A DNA stretch of 46,031 bases from Smittium mucronatum (taxonomy: Eukaryota > Kickxellomycota > Harpellomycetes > Harpellales > Legeriomycetaceae): contig LSSL01002430.1 in NCBI GenBank assembly GCA_001953115.1, forward strand, positions 1 to 46,031, given 5' to 3'. This document shows positions 23,811-35,600 of the stretch, one piece after another. The position numbers were made by a program, and so were the translations under genes. Positions within the stretch are counted from its first letter, which is position 1. Each line of letters opens with the position of its first letter. The notes under the pieces were generated by a model. It did no database searches. It saw nothing but the letters and a program-made list of their open reading frames with translations, and was not told the origin of the DNA.

Positions 23811-24858
23811 AAGGGATTACTCTAAGTACAACTTGATTTTAGAGGGAATTTTTAACAATTCTAAGACGCGAGCTGAGAGTCAAAAAATCATAGTTAAAAT
23901 TATCTTCAAAAAAATGATCAGATATTAATAAAAAAATGATAAATTCTAATTTAAAAGCAGCTAAATTATATTTCAGATAGACTTTTTAAAATTGGGGTTA
24001 TTTAAAAGCTTATTTATTCACATAGACGTAAATAATCTGCAGCAAGAAAATTAACCGATGGTAATTTTATGTTATTTTATTCTTACATTTAAAAAAAAAT
24101 GAATTACGTTTATCAATTTCCATAAATAATATAGTGGCTTTAAGGAATGCTATTAAAAATTTTAATACGGAATTATAAACTACCTGATAATATAAAAAAA
24201 AATTACGTAAAACCACTTATAGATAATATATTTAGATATATAATTGAATTGAAATAATTTTTTTTAAAAAAATTTCAAATTAGCATATACATTGAGGACT
24301 TAAAATTCAAGGTCTAATATAATAAAAATAATTTTATTCATATTTTTGGCGCATTTAGAAATAAACTTCTATAAATAAATTTTGAATCCAAACAAAGAAA
24401 AACATTTAATCATATGTTATAGTGAAGTATATTATATATAAAAATTAATATGATACAAAATGAATTTTAAAAATAAAGAATATATTAAATTCATAAATTT
24501 TTCATTTACAAATTAAAATTAGAAAATATCTGATTTTTTCGACAAAAAATCAGCAGTTACGATTTTAAAATTAAAAATATGACATTATTGGCCGTTTAAA
24601 ACGATTTACACGTAGCTGACGTTTTTATTTTCAAAAATATCTTTTTTTGGTTATTTTTGCTATTAGATTTATTTTTTAATACTTTTATTAAATTTATTCG
24701 GAAAATTTTGTAACAGATTTTCAAAATGAATTACTATATTAGATTAGTATTATGTGATAATTTCTCATTTTAAAAAATATTGTCCTTATTGCTTAAAAGG
24801 AGATTGATTGAAGATACTTGTAACAGGAAATATGAAAATAGGTTTGTATTTATGTTGA
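23811..24858. other. A/T-rich gene-free stretch
   Basis: A/T-rich sequence between two fossils, with no supported feature. If the MULE at 24859-25773 kept its terminal repeats, the left one should lie here or further left. I could not recognise one. Confidence 0.6.
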
Positions 24859-25773
24859 ATTAATCTTTTTTTTTTGAAGGGTTTTGATAAAGCTTCGATA
24901 ATGAGAATTCTCTCTAGATAACGTCTCAAAGGATATCTTCAAATAATTTACTGCCTTAAAAATAAACAGATTTCCATGTGTAATGCTAGAAATAGATTGG
25001 ATTTATATAAAAAAATATCTAATAGTATTCATAAGGGTTTTATTCATTATGGTATTTTTGTGTCTTCTCTTGTAACTAAAGAAATTAGGGGAAATGTTAC
25101 TGACCTATACTAGCGGGTTGAAGCGATCTTTGGAAATCAAAAAATAATAATATAAATACGGAAATTGAAATTAATAGAAAGAATAATTACAGCGTATTGG
25201 GTAACTACAAAAAAAAGTAAATTTTCTAGGATTACTAGTTTAGAGCTAGCTGAATTATATTCAAAAAATATATATTTCGATAAAATATGAAATATAAAAT
25301 CGTATATAAGCAGTTACTCTATCTTTCCTGATAAGATATTATGATGCATTATTTTTTCAATTTCAATTTGCATTTATAACTTATAATAAATTATTATATA
25401 CTATAACTTTTGGCAATATTAGAATTTTACTGATATCTAAAAATTTAATAAACTTCATTAAAAAGAATACTGTGTTGCATATTGATGCAACTTATAATTC
25501 ATTGATATCGAAAATCAAATAATAGTTGTTGGTTTTTCAGATAACAATGACTTCTTCATTCCATCAGAAATCGCAGTGATGTCTAACGAATCATGTGAGA
25601 GCTAAAATTGCGCTTTAAAAAAATCAAGAAAAAAAGTTTGCAAAGCTATGGAACCTTTAATTCCACGCATTTAATATTTGATTCAGCTTCTTCAATAACA
25701 CGTGTTGAACATGAATTATAACTGGATTTATATGAATAAATTTTTGGGCTAATTTATTTTAAATGTTGATAAG
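24859..25773 (+). pseudogene. MULE (Mutator-like) transposase, decayed
   Basis: Three parts in order. Part 1, 24859-25287: one frame of 143 codons with three stops. It holds YC (Cys at 24952), CNAR (Cys at 24979) and two His at 25030 and 25045, resembling a FLYWCH zinc finger, though the His spacing is wider than usual. Part 2, about 25412-25519: a second frame with ISKNLINFIKKNTV followed by HIDATYNSL, the hallmark first catalytic Asp of MULE transposases (Asp codon 25484). Part 3: after a frameshift, VVGFSDNNDFFIPSEIAV and MSNES (25525-25596) match the Gly-x-(S/T)-Asp...Phe-x-Pro...Ser-x-Glu block. A further shift gives FDSASSIT (Asp codon 25680), about 65 residues after the first Asp, the usual spacing for the second. 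The enzyme would cut and join DNA at element ends. At least two frameshifts and several stops make it dead. Confidence 0.8.
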
Positions 25774-27829
25774 TATCTAATATATGTACACAGGGGGGTT
25801 GTAGAAAAATTTTAGGGGGTGTAAAGTTTATGCAGCTTTCAATTTCGAAAGAAATATTCGGTTATTAGCTAAAAACTTTCGAGTCATTAACTAGTTTGTA
25901 GGCAATTTTAGCAAAAAACACAAAAATAACAATCAAAATTGGTATGAGGGGTCGAATTTGTATGGAACTATTGCAAATAATTTCTTATTGAGATTCATTC
26001 TCACACTGAAGAAAAAATAATTATATTTAGATAATCTTAGATATATTAACTTTCATTTATAAATGCTTTTTTATATTACCAGATGAGTAATCCGAAATGA
26101 ATCCCAAATTGATCTTATCTGAATAAAATTAATCCGGAATGACATAAATCACCAAAAAACTTGTTTCAATTTAATTTATAGTGATATTGATCACTCTAGA
26201 TACTTATACTCGGAAAAAAAGTCTTAGTTCTGATTTTTTTCAAAATTTTCTTAGAAATAAGTATTTTAATCTAGAAAATTGGAGAGACATAAGAGAAGTT
26301 CTTCAAAAATATAAGTTAATATCATTATAGAATTACCTAAACAGCTGGAAAGACGTTATTTGCACTTTTTTTAAGCATTAAATTGTAAAAAATGCCATCA
26401 AATTATGACTACCATAAATCTATGGATATTCTGAATTTGATAAATGTTACTTTTTATTCATGCGTAAAAAAAAGAAGCTGAAGCACAAAATCGATTCAGG
26501 AAAATTAATCGTTGAGATATATATAAAAAAATTTTCATAAATTTTTTATCTAAAAATAAATACTCTAAAGTTAGAAAATAAGGGTTAAAAGGGTATTATT
26601 TACCTCCTATTTATAATTTAAAAAAGCAAATTATGCATAATTCCAAAAAAGATAGATAAATTCAACCAAAATATGTTTATAATTAGAAATGGGTATCATC
26701 ATGACTTAAAAATGTAATTTTAAGAATTAAATAGTAAAAAATTTCGATTGAGGTCTGAAATTAGAACTGATTTTTGTTTAGATTTAAGGATTGATGTGTA
26801 TAAAAAATACTAAGATAACTTGATAATTTCGACTTGAGTGTCATATTTTGTACCGTAGCTCATTTATAAACTTTTTTAAACAAAATATTGATTTAAGTGA
26901 ATTTAAAGTGTCTACTTCATAAATTAAATGTATAAATAAAAATAAGCGAACCTTATTCATTATAATTCGTCACTAAATCTTATATAAACCTAGAATTTTA
27001 TTTTTAATGGATTTGGGATATTTTTTAATTATTTATTTAATATGAACAGAGTTGATTTGAAAACATCAGTATAATTTAATAAATTAAATTTAGCTTTCTT
27101 CTTGGATCGGATACTTTCACAGTATTCAAAGGTTATTGTATTATTGCCTACAGTGGATATATAATATAAACCGAATTTCCTTTTTTTTTTGTTCCTGTTT
27201 ACTCTGAGAACAGTAATTATATATCTATATTTTATTAAAAAAATAGTTTATAAACTTTATTTAAAAAAATAATCTAAAGCCGAAAACTAATAACAGTTAT
27301 ACCGAAAAAAAAGTCTGAAATAAACTAAGTCACATTTAAAAATGTATAATTAATAAGATATATTTCCTTTAAAGAATAAAAGAATATATAAAAAATTCAT
27401 TTAGATGAGGTAGGATTGAGCTTTAGTAAAAAAATTCTATAAATCCTGAGGTAAAGCTGACGGTTCCTCTTGATCTCTCACTCTCTTGAGGAAAATCCAT
27501 GCAATTTTATTTTGCGTATAAATTTTTATACTTTTTTTACTTACGATTGCACCTTATTAGCACTAACCAATGATCCTTGAGCTTTTTCCATGTTTTATTG
27601 TAGTTTTTTTTCTTAATTGAATCTTGATTTCAAAAAAAAAACCTATATATTTTTCGTTCTAACTGAAATGTGTGTTTGAAAATAGCTATTCATATATTTT
27701 TATCAAAATGCTTATTTCTTTATTTATAAAACCATCAAATTATCGCAGAAAGTTTAATATTATATTTTATAATTAAAGTCATATGGGATATCCAAAAGTA
27801 ATATATTCATTGATTTATTTTTTTACTTA
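25774..27829. other. A/T-rich gene-free stretch
   Basis: It includes a short G-run region (about 25790-25830), a direct repeat of a 13-mer (taatccgaaatga at 26088 and taatccggaatga at 26130), and a G+C-richer patch at about 27400-27600. That patch has short open frames on both strands (minus-strand MDFPQESERSRGTVSF is the best), and no strand or family can be chosen. Otherwise nothing is supported. Confidence 0.5.
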
Positions 27830-28001
27830 TTAACCCTTTCCAAGCCCAAATTTAAGCCTCACTCCAATGTGCTCAAATTAGCCCTTTCAATTGGCCTAAC
27901 TTCTTGATTTATCCTATGGTATACACATAATATTATCCAAATGAAAACATTGAGCAAAAAGTAAAAGCTATTTTTTTTATCATTGCCTCTGAAAGGGTTA
28001 A
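27830..28001. mobile_element. piggyBac-like MITE with TTAA flanks
   Basis: TTAA at 27830-27833 is followed by CCCTTTC (27834-27840). GAAAGGG (27991-27997) is followed by TTAA (27998-28001). Thus a 164-bp non-coding sequence with 7-bp perfect inverted termini beginning CCC sits between duplicated TTAA sites. A TTAA duplication and CCY-starting termini are the hallmarks of piggyBac-superfamily elements. The interior is richer in C than the surroundings and contains TTGGCC/GGCCAA-type subterminal motifs. There is no coding capacity, so it would be mobilised in trans. Short termini and a single copy leave room for coincidence. Confidence 0.5.
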
Positions 28002-31000
28002 TTGGCCAATTATAAATAGATGCATTAATTTTATGAATTTAGTAAAATTTGTATCATAATTCAGGCACTGGAATTTATTTTGTGTCAAATTACATATTTT
28101 GGATCATCTTAAGAGACCTTGTATCGATTGGTTCAATTTTTTTGGAGTTCATTAGCTAAAAGTATATTAATTAACTATGATTAGAGTATTAATTTACTTC
28201 GTATAACTAGTAAATGAAAAAAAACGACTATCCATTCATTTGTTTTTTAATAATATGTAAGCTTTTATTTACGAATTTCTTTTTCATTTAGCAGAGAACA
28301 TATCACATTTATAAAAAAAAGTATTATTTTTCTCAAATTTTTTTGTTCATGGTCAATAGTTTCATTTTCACACAAATTTTCAACAGGACTTTTTTATTTT
28401 TAGTGTAGACAGTATTTAAAAATTATACAGCTAATAAGAGCTTCATATGAGTGTAATAAATATATTTATGGATTGAACTCAAACTAATACTTTGAGTTTT
28501 TTTTAATAAGACCTCTAAAGTCAATGAATTATACCAGAATTCTTTGGTTTTTTAATGAAATGACTGTAATTATTGTGCCATTTTTTTGACAAGTTAATAT
28601 CCTAAAAAATAAAATAAAATAAATTTTGTGAACAAAATAGGTTTTCAGAAATTAAAATTGCACAAAAAATCAGGTTTTATTTATGAGTATCCAATTATAG
28701 AAATAAATACCTACTATTGAGATTTTTCTTTAGAATTTTTTTTTTTTAAAAAAATCGCATTTATTTAGCTTCATAATCAAAATAATTGAAAATAAAATAA
28801 TTTATGGAGTCAAAATTTTTATTAACTTTTTTAGATCATCTCTATTTAGCTATAACCTGGTAAAGCTATTTGAGATAAATAATCATAGATTAAGAAATAG
28901 ATTTAATTTTCGGTTTGTGCTCAGTTTTATTTAAATAAATATAAATTTTACTTATTTTTTTTAGATATAATATTTTTAAATGCAGTAAAAGGAAGAAAAA
29001 ATTGTGAAAAATCACTTCTTTTCTATTTGCATAAAAAAATATTAACCTCACACCTTGATCAATTTATTTATAGTGATATGCGAATTACTCCTTAAAAGCT
29101 GTTAAAACTGCATTAAGTTTTATAGAAACCTAATATTGCCATAAAGTTTGAAATTTTTGTTTGAATAGATTATAAAATAGTTTTTAACCTTAAGTTTTAT
29201 TTTCAATGAAAATTTAAACCTTCGCGATACTCTGAAATGTAATTTAAGCTATATTTTAGTTTAAAACTAGATGGTTTTCATATTTATACTTTATCCCCAA
29301 AAATAAATTAAAATTCCTATTGAAAACAAGTGAATAAGCACACAAACCAAGCGTTTTTCATTTAATGAATTACTTTTTTTTTTTTAAACAGCTAAAAAAA
29401 TAGTAAAATTTTTAAAGATAAAATTTTTTTTTCCAGAGTAAAAACCATTTAATGCAAACTTTGGTGATTAATATACAATTCTGATAATTTTTTTTAGTTT
29501 TTTGCTTATATATTACGCTTAGAACTCAAAAAATTAATAAATTTCAAATAAAATTGTAGAATAAATTTTTTGATCAACACCGAAGAATTATTGAAAATTT
29601 AATTTATTTTGGACTAATATTTCTAATCAAAATTGGACTAAAGAAATTTTCATAAACTTATATACTAATTTTAATTTTAAGAAGACCAAAATACATGTTA
29701 TCGTATATTTTAAGGGGAAATATGTGTTTTTAAACCTGGAAATTTCATCTAATATAAGATATATAATATTTTTCTACGCGTTAATATGGAGATAATCTCA
29801 TTTCAGGTCAATTCGATCTATTTAAAACAAAATTCAACGTTTGCTTATAACTTGTTAGTTCATTATATATACAGTATTTTAAAACCTAGATTAAAATAAA
29901 CCATTATATTTTTTCAATTTTTTTTTTGTTTTCAATAAAAGTACACTTAATTTAAAAATAAAGATATTGATTATTAAAAAAAAATTATTTTTTTTGTTTT
30001 TCCATTATATTTATATCATAAATTTATTTTATTTTATTTTATTGAATAAGAAAAATGAATTATATATATATAGTTGATTTCGAATTATGCCGAATTAGCT
30101 CATTTTTGCTTTTTGATTAAGCCAGAAAAAAATTTAGTGATAGAAATTCGAGTTTTTATTAAAAAAAACTAAATATTGAAAAAAAATTAATATTAATTTT
30201 TTTTGTATAAGTTGTTTTATTAGTATTTCTTTTGTTTTCGAATAAATTCTTTATTATTATTTTTTTATATTAATTAATCTGGCTGATTTTCATTTTAATA
30301 TTTTTTCATTATCGATAATTCAAATCCAAGATTTTTTCCAATAAAATTCAAGAAATATAATTGTATTTTTAAAAATTATACTTATAAATCAATTATATAA
30401 GCAATAAATTAGAAATACTTATTTTTTATCAAATAAAAAGGGTAAATTTTTTTTTCAAAAGTATTCATATCTTTAATTATTAAAAAGCGGAATCCTATTA
30501 ATCAATTTTACTAATCCCAAAATAAATCTAAATTCGTAACAAAAACTGCGTTAAAAATTTTTATTTATTCTAGATTTCATTGAAATTCTATTGAAATGAA
30601 ATTATAAATAATAAATAATTTATATATTAATAACCGAAGGAAATATTGAAAAAAATTGTAAATTAAGCAAATTTGATCTTATTTAAATATAAATTTAACA
30701 ATTTACCACATTTATTAGTTAATTTGATCAATAATTCAAATATTTATTTTTTAAATGATATTATTTTCCGAATATTGGAATATATGATCCAAAATTTAAA
30801 TTAATATTTGATACTTGAAAATAGCATATAAGTTGGCCAATAAGGACTTCATCTCGTAACTATTCGTTAAATATTATTCTTTGCGATAATATTGTAATAT
30901 AGACCACCCGATTCTATTTTTAGGGTAGTTAATAAAAACTTTAAACAGAAAATGTGCTAAATTTAAAATTATCTAAAATTATGTAAAAAGTTCAATTATT

Positions 31001-31796
31001 TTTATTTTTTCGATATAATTTTTCGGATTATCTTTAAGATATATTTTTTTTAATTATTTGTAAAGATGTGTTTTTATTTCATCTTAGACCAATATTTACG
31101 AAATATAGATCAATTATATTTGTAATTACGTACTATGAGATTATTTTTTTATGTAAAAAGTTAACCTTTTTTATTTTTGTATCTTGATAATTTTGGTTGT
31201 GTTTATATTTAAATTAAACTTATTTTAAAAATTTATTATTTTTTTTAGCTTGACCCTTAATTAGCTGTGTTTTTACTTTATAATTATTTATTATATATGA
31301 TTGTAAATAATTTTTTGGTGCATTTAATAATAAAAATTTTATGTTTAATATCGAATGGATATTATCTATCATTTAACTATACTTAAATAAATATCAATAA
31401 CCAATATAAATATTACATAAAACTTTATTGTAATCAAATAATATTTTTTATTGATTTTTATTAATATCTTGAAATTAAGAAATATTTAGCATATGATACT
31501 TGAATTAGAAAGATAATTTTTTTAATTAAGCAAAAATTCAATAATTTTAAATTACAGAGAATGATTATTGGAAAAAAAACTTATAATAATATTTTACACT
31601 AAACAAGTTTATTACGGAAAATTTTACTCAGTGTAAACTAAGTTTAATATTAAATTAATTTTATACAAACCCTAAATCAATCATTCAAGTAATATGTGTT
31701 ATCTTGAGTTTTTCTCTAATTTAATGAAACTTTTCAGTTATAATCAATTACTAAATTAATATTTTTATGATATTTAAGTATGGATTAAAACTTTTC
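28002..31796. other. A/T-rich gene-free stretch
   Basis: Nearly featureless A/T-rich DNA. A 31-codon open reading at about 28059-28151 (FRHWNLFCVKLHILDHLK) is the only scrap with raised G+C. Nothing else could be supported. Confidence 0.6.
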
Positions 31797-32645
31797 TATC
31801 ACTAAAATCTCCACCAATCAGTCCAAAATTTAAACTCACTCACCCATTATTTATTAGCCATCACCAAAATATCTTTTTAGCAGCATTTCACATCACCAAA
31901 ATATCAATTTTCATCACCAAAAAATGAAAAAAAATTCCATAGCTCCATATTATTTATACTAGTATGTTTATTATGCAAATCGAGTTTATGTTTAAAAAAA
32001 GTTGCAAATTTTGATACAATTTTTATTCAGACAAATTATTAAGTATAATTTAACCCTAAAAATAATTCTTCAAATGGATTAGTGGAACTAAATATCCAAA
32101 TAGTAGAAAATATTATAAAATACACTTTATTCGCTTAATTTAAAAAATATCAGTTATGTCAAAATTTAGATCAGTTGTCAAAAATGACTTTCCAAATTGT
32201 TCTTATATTAATTGTAAGGGTATGAAAAGACATCACTAATTATTTGTGGTTTTATAAGATAAAATTGAAAAAGATATCACAGTTCATTTTTTATATATTT
32301 TTTTCTAAATTTTGATGGTTTATGGTGTTGTTTCTTCTTACTAGGATTCTTATCATTCATTTTTTGCAAGTTTATATATAAGAAAAGCTCAAGTTTACCA
32401 ATATACTAAAACGCTAATATTTATTCTCGAATTTTCTTTATTCGAAGCATAATTAGGAATATTTCTGAAGTTAAATAAATAAAAGGGTATATACTAGTAA
32501 TATCAATCTTTTCATTTTTTTGGTGATGAAAAGTGATTTTTTAGTGATGCGAAATGCTGCTAAAAAGATATTTTGGTGATGGTTAAGAAATAATAGATGT
32601 GTGAGTAGAAATTTCGGACAGATTGGTGAAGATTTTAGCGATGAT
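31797..32645. mobile_element. Foldback/MITE-like element with about 130-bp inverted arms
   Basis: The left arm (31797-31926) and right arm (32513-32645) are inverted repeats matching along their whole length, including perfect blocks such as ATCTTTTTAGCAGCATTTC and its complement. Each arm carries several copies of a CATCACCAAAATAT-like submotif. The outer ends read ATCACTAAAATCT on the left and the complement of ATCGCTAAAATCT on the right. No target-site duplication could be recognised, so the exact ends are uncertain. The interior of about 590 bp has no transposase. Long arms with internal submotifs recall MULE-type or foldback elements. A degenerate arm of the same family lies at 3439-3535. 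Confidence 0.68.
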
Positions 32646-35600
32646 AAAGATCTAACCTAAAATATTGTTCCATGGATCAATTTCATACCCATCAAAAATA
32701 AATTATATTTACTTAAATATCACGAAAATTTAAACATGAATAAATTTTGAACATATAATTTAACTCAACCCATATTTTGCATTTTCAAACAATAATCAGA
32801 TTTTAGTTTTTTTAAATATAAAAAAATCCACAATATAATTCTTCTTTATTTTTTGATATAATAAGATAAACTTACTAATTTAAAAACAAAGTTTAGAGAA
32901 ACAAAAAAAAAATTGACATTTTTTTGAAAAATACTATTTGAAATTTGGAATAAATTAAATAAATAAGACAATATTCAGATATATGTTTAATCTAAAAAAT
33001 ACAATATCAGTAGTATATTTTCAATCAATCTAATCTTTCATCATCATAATAAAACCTTTTTTTGTAAATTATATCGAAAATTATTAGAATTTAGAATTTG
33101 CGATCGTTTTTAAAATTTATTTTCTAAAATCGCAACTATTATCTCATAATGGTATCTATAATTCGAATATAGTGAACTTGGAAACATTATGGGTATAATT
33201 TCTAACTAACAAACATCAATAGATTTTAATCTTGTAAACTTGGATCCTATTATTTGTTTAAAAACTGTAAAAAATATTGAAAAAAAATTTTTACTATCCC
33301 ATAATATAAATTAAATTATGACAAAGCCCCTCAAAATCTGCATAATTTCTCAAAAAGAATATTTTATTCAGTTACTAATTCTTTTCCACTTAAATAATTG
33401 TATTACGCTCTAAATCTTAAAACTATTTCATATATGTGATTGCAAATTAAATTCTTATTGTAGAACGGATTGTGTATATATAACCGCAGTAAAAAATCAA
33501 TAATAAAAATGAAAATTCGGAAAAATATTTTTCATATGGATTTATATTGGATTAAATGCTATATCTACAATTTTTTTTCGAAAAAAAGCTATTATTTTTC
33601 TTTTTTTAATTAATTTGTAGTAAATTGTATCAATTAAAAAAAAACATGAAGTATATAAATCTATTATTATACCTTTTAAAAGAATCGTACATTTAATTTC
33701 TCAGTAATTGCATTATATAATGTAAAAACTTTTAATTATGATCATCTTTGCTAATTTTTGAAATAAAAATGATTAGAAGCTATCAAGAGGTAGGAATAAG
33801 TAAAAAACAGAGGTTTTTAATTTTATTTGATAAGTTTTTGGAATAAATCGAAAAATTAATATGAATTTTTGAAAAAATTTAAAATTTATAATATTATTTT
33901 TAAACGAAAATGTTTAATCCGAGTTAATTTATAAATATCTTAATGATTAAAATGGATATTTTATCGAATGCCAAATTATTTATCGCAACTCATTAAAAAA
34001 AAAGTTTTTATTTACATATTAATTTTTTTAAAATAATAATTCCTAATATATAAATATTATTAAATCATAATCGCAATTTAAAATGATTAAGATGGACTAG
34101 TATTTTTAAAATATATATATATATTAAACTAAAATAAGAAAAACATTTAAAAAAATAAAATGTTGAATCAGAAAGATGAGGTTTATTTTTATTCTCTTTC
34201 GAATATGAAATATAATTTATAACAAGAAATACTACGAAATTATCTAAAATTTAAATTAAATAAATTGAATTTTTATATTTTCTGGTTAAATAAAAAAATA
34301 ACTTGAAAAAACATGAATATCTTTCCGAAAAAAAATCATCCTATTAAAAAATATTGACTCTAAATATCTTGTATTAAAAAAAATTTAGATTATGTTTATC
34401 CAAAAAAAAAATTCGTGTCATAAACTGTCTATAAAATTAGTTTAACTTTCACTATTTTTTAAGTAACCATTATCGGTTGAGCAAATCTCACTTAGATAAT
34501 TTTTAATTTATTTTTTTTCCTTTCTAGTTTTACCTCTTTATAAATAACTTTCATTACCACTTTTTGGGCGAAAGTTTTTGAATTAGTTTAATAATTTTTA
34601 TTCTTTAAAAAAAAATCATAGAATAATCATTAATCTGCCTATTTAATACTATAAAAATCTCGGTTTCAAAATTAATTTACTTTAAAAATCATATGAGAAT
34701 ATCTTGAATATCTTTAATTTAAACTTTATGTATATATAATAATATTTATTTTGGAATTATATCATGTTAGAAAAACATATTTATCTTCTAAAGAAAAATA
34801 CTATTTTTAAATCAGGCTAAATTTTTTTAGAAATTTAAAATGAAAAAAATTGAGTGGCTAAAAACTTTAATTCATTTATAAATGATAGTCAAGATTACAT
34901 AAATAGCGATACTGTTTTATTTAAATATTTTTAATTGACATTCTCCTAGAAAAATTATTTTTGAAATGAAAATTTATATTAAAAACTCAAAAAAAATCAG
35001 CTGATTAAGATTAAAACCCTATTTTATAGAATAATTTCGTTTTTTGATAGATTTTATACAAATTTTGTATCATATCTAGATGTTATATTTATAAAAATTA
35101 ATTTATACTTTATAATGAATCCAAATTTCACCATAAGTTCTCAGTTCGGTAATAAATACACCCTGTGATAAGAAAAGATTGTTTGGAGTAAAATATATCA
35201 CAAATTTATTTCTAAAAATAATTCAATAAATTATATTCTAACAGAATCTAATAAAAAAATTTTTTCTTATTAATAAATCCATAAATTTTCTGATGGGATT
35301 GGCCAGAATTTGATGGAATTTTATGAATTTTTTTTTATCTTAGTTTCCTCGAATAATATTTGATATTGATATAAAATGACTTATACTATTAATAAATCTC
35401 CAAATTTTTTACTAAATTTTTTGAAATTATTTTTCAAAATATTAAATTAAAATTTTTTTTTTGAAGATTGAATATAATTTCCGCGTATGTAACTAAACAT
35501 TATAATTTTTTTTAAAATTTTCCAGTAAATTTTCTTTAAATATCCTCCATATTTATTACAGCATATATTTTTCTATTTTCAGTAAATTAAATTAATTATT

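Noticed and set aside
24877..24945. Walker-A-like reading GFDKASIMRILSR, which could have been the ATP-binding domain of the ABC fossil at 22695-23048
   Set aside because: It lacks the GxxGxGK spacing and no Walker B or signature motif follows. The same frame runs straight into the FLYWCH-like and MULE transposase parts, so it belongs to the MULE.
27400..27600. G+C-richer patch with open readings on both strands
   Set aside because: No frame is clearly better than the others and no motif is recognised.
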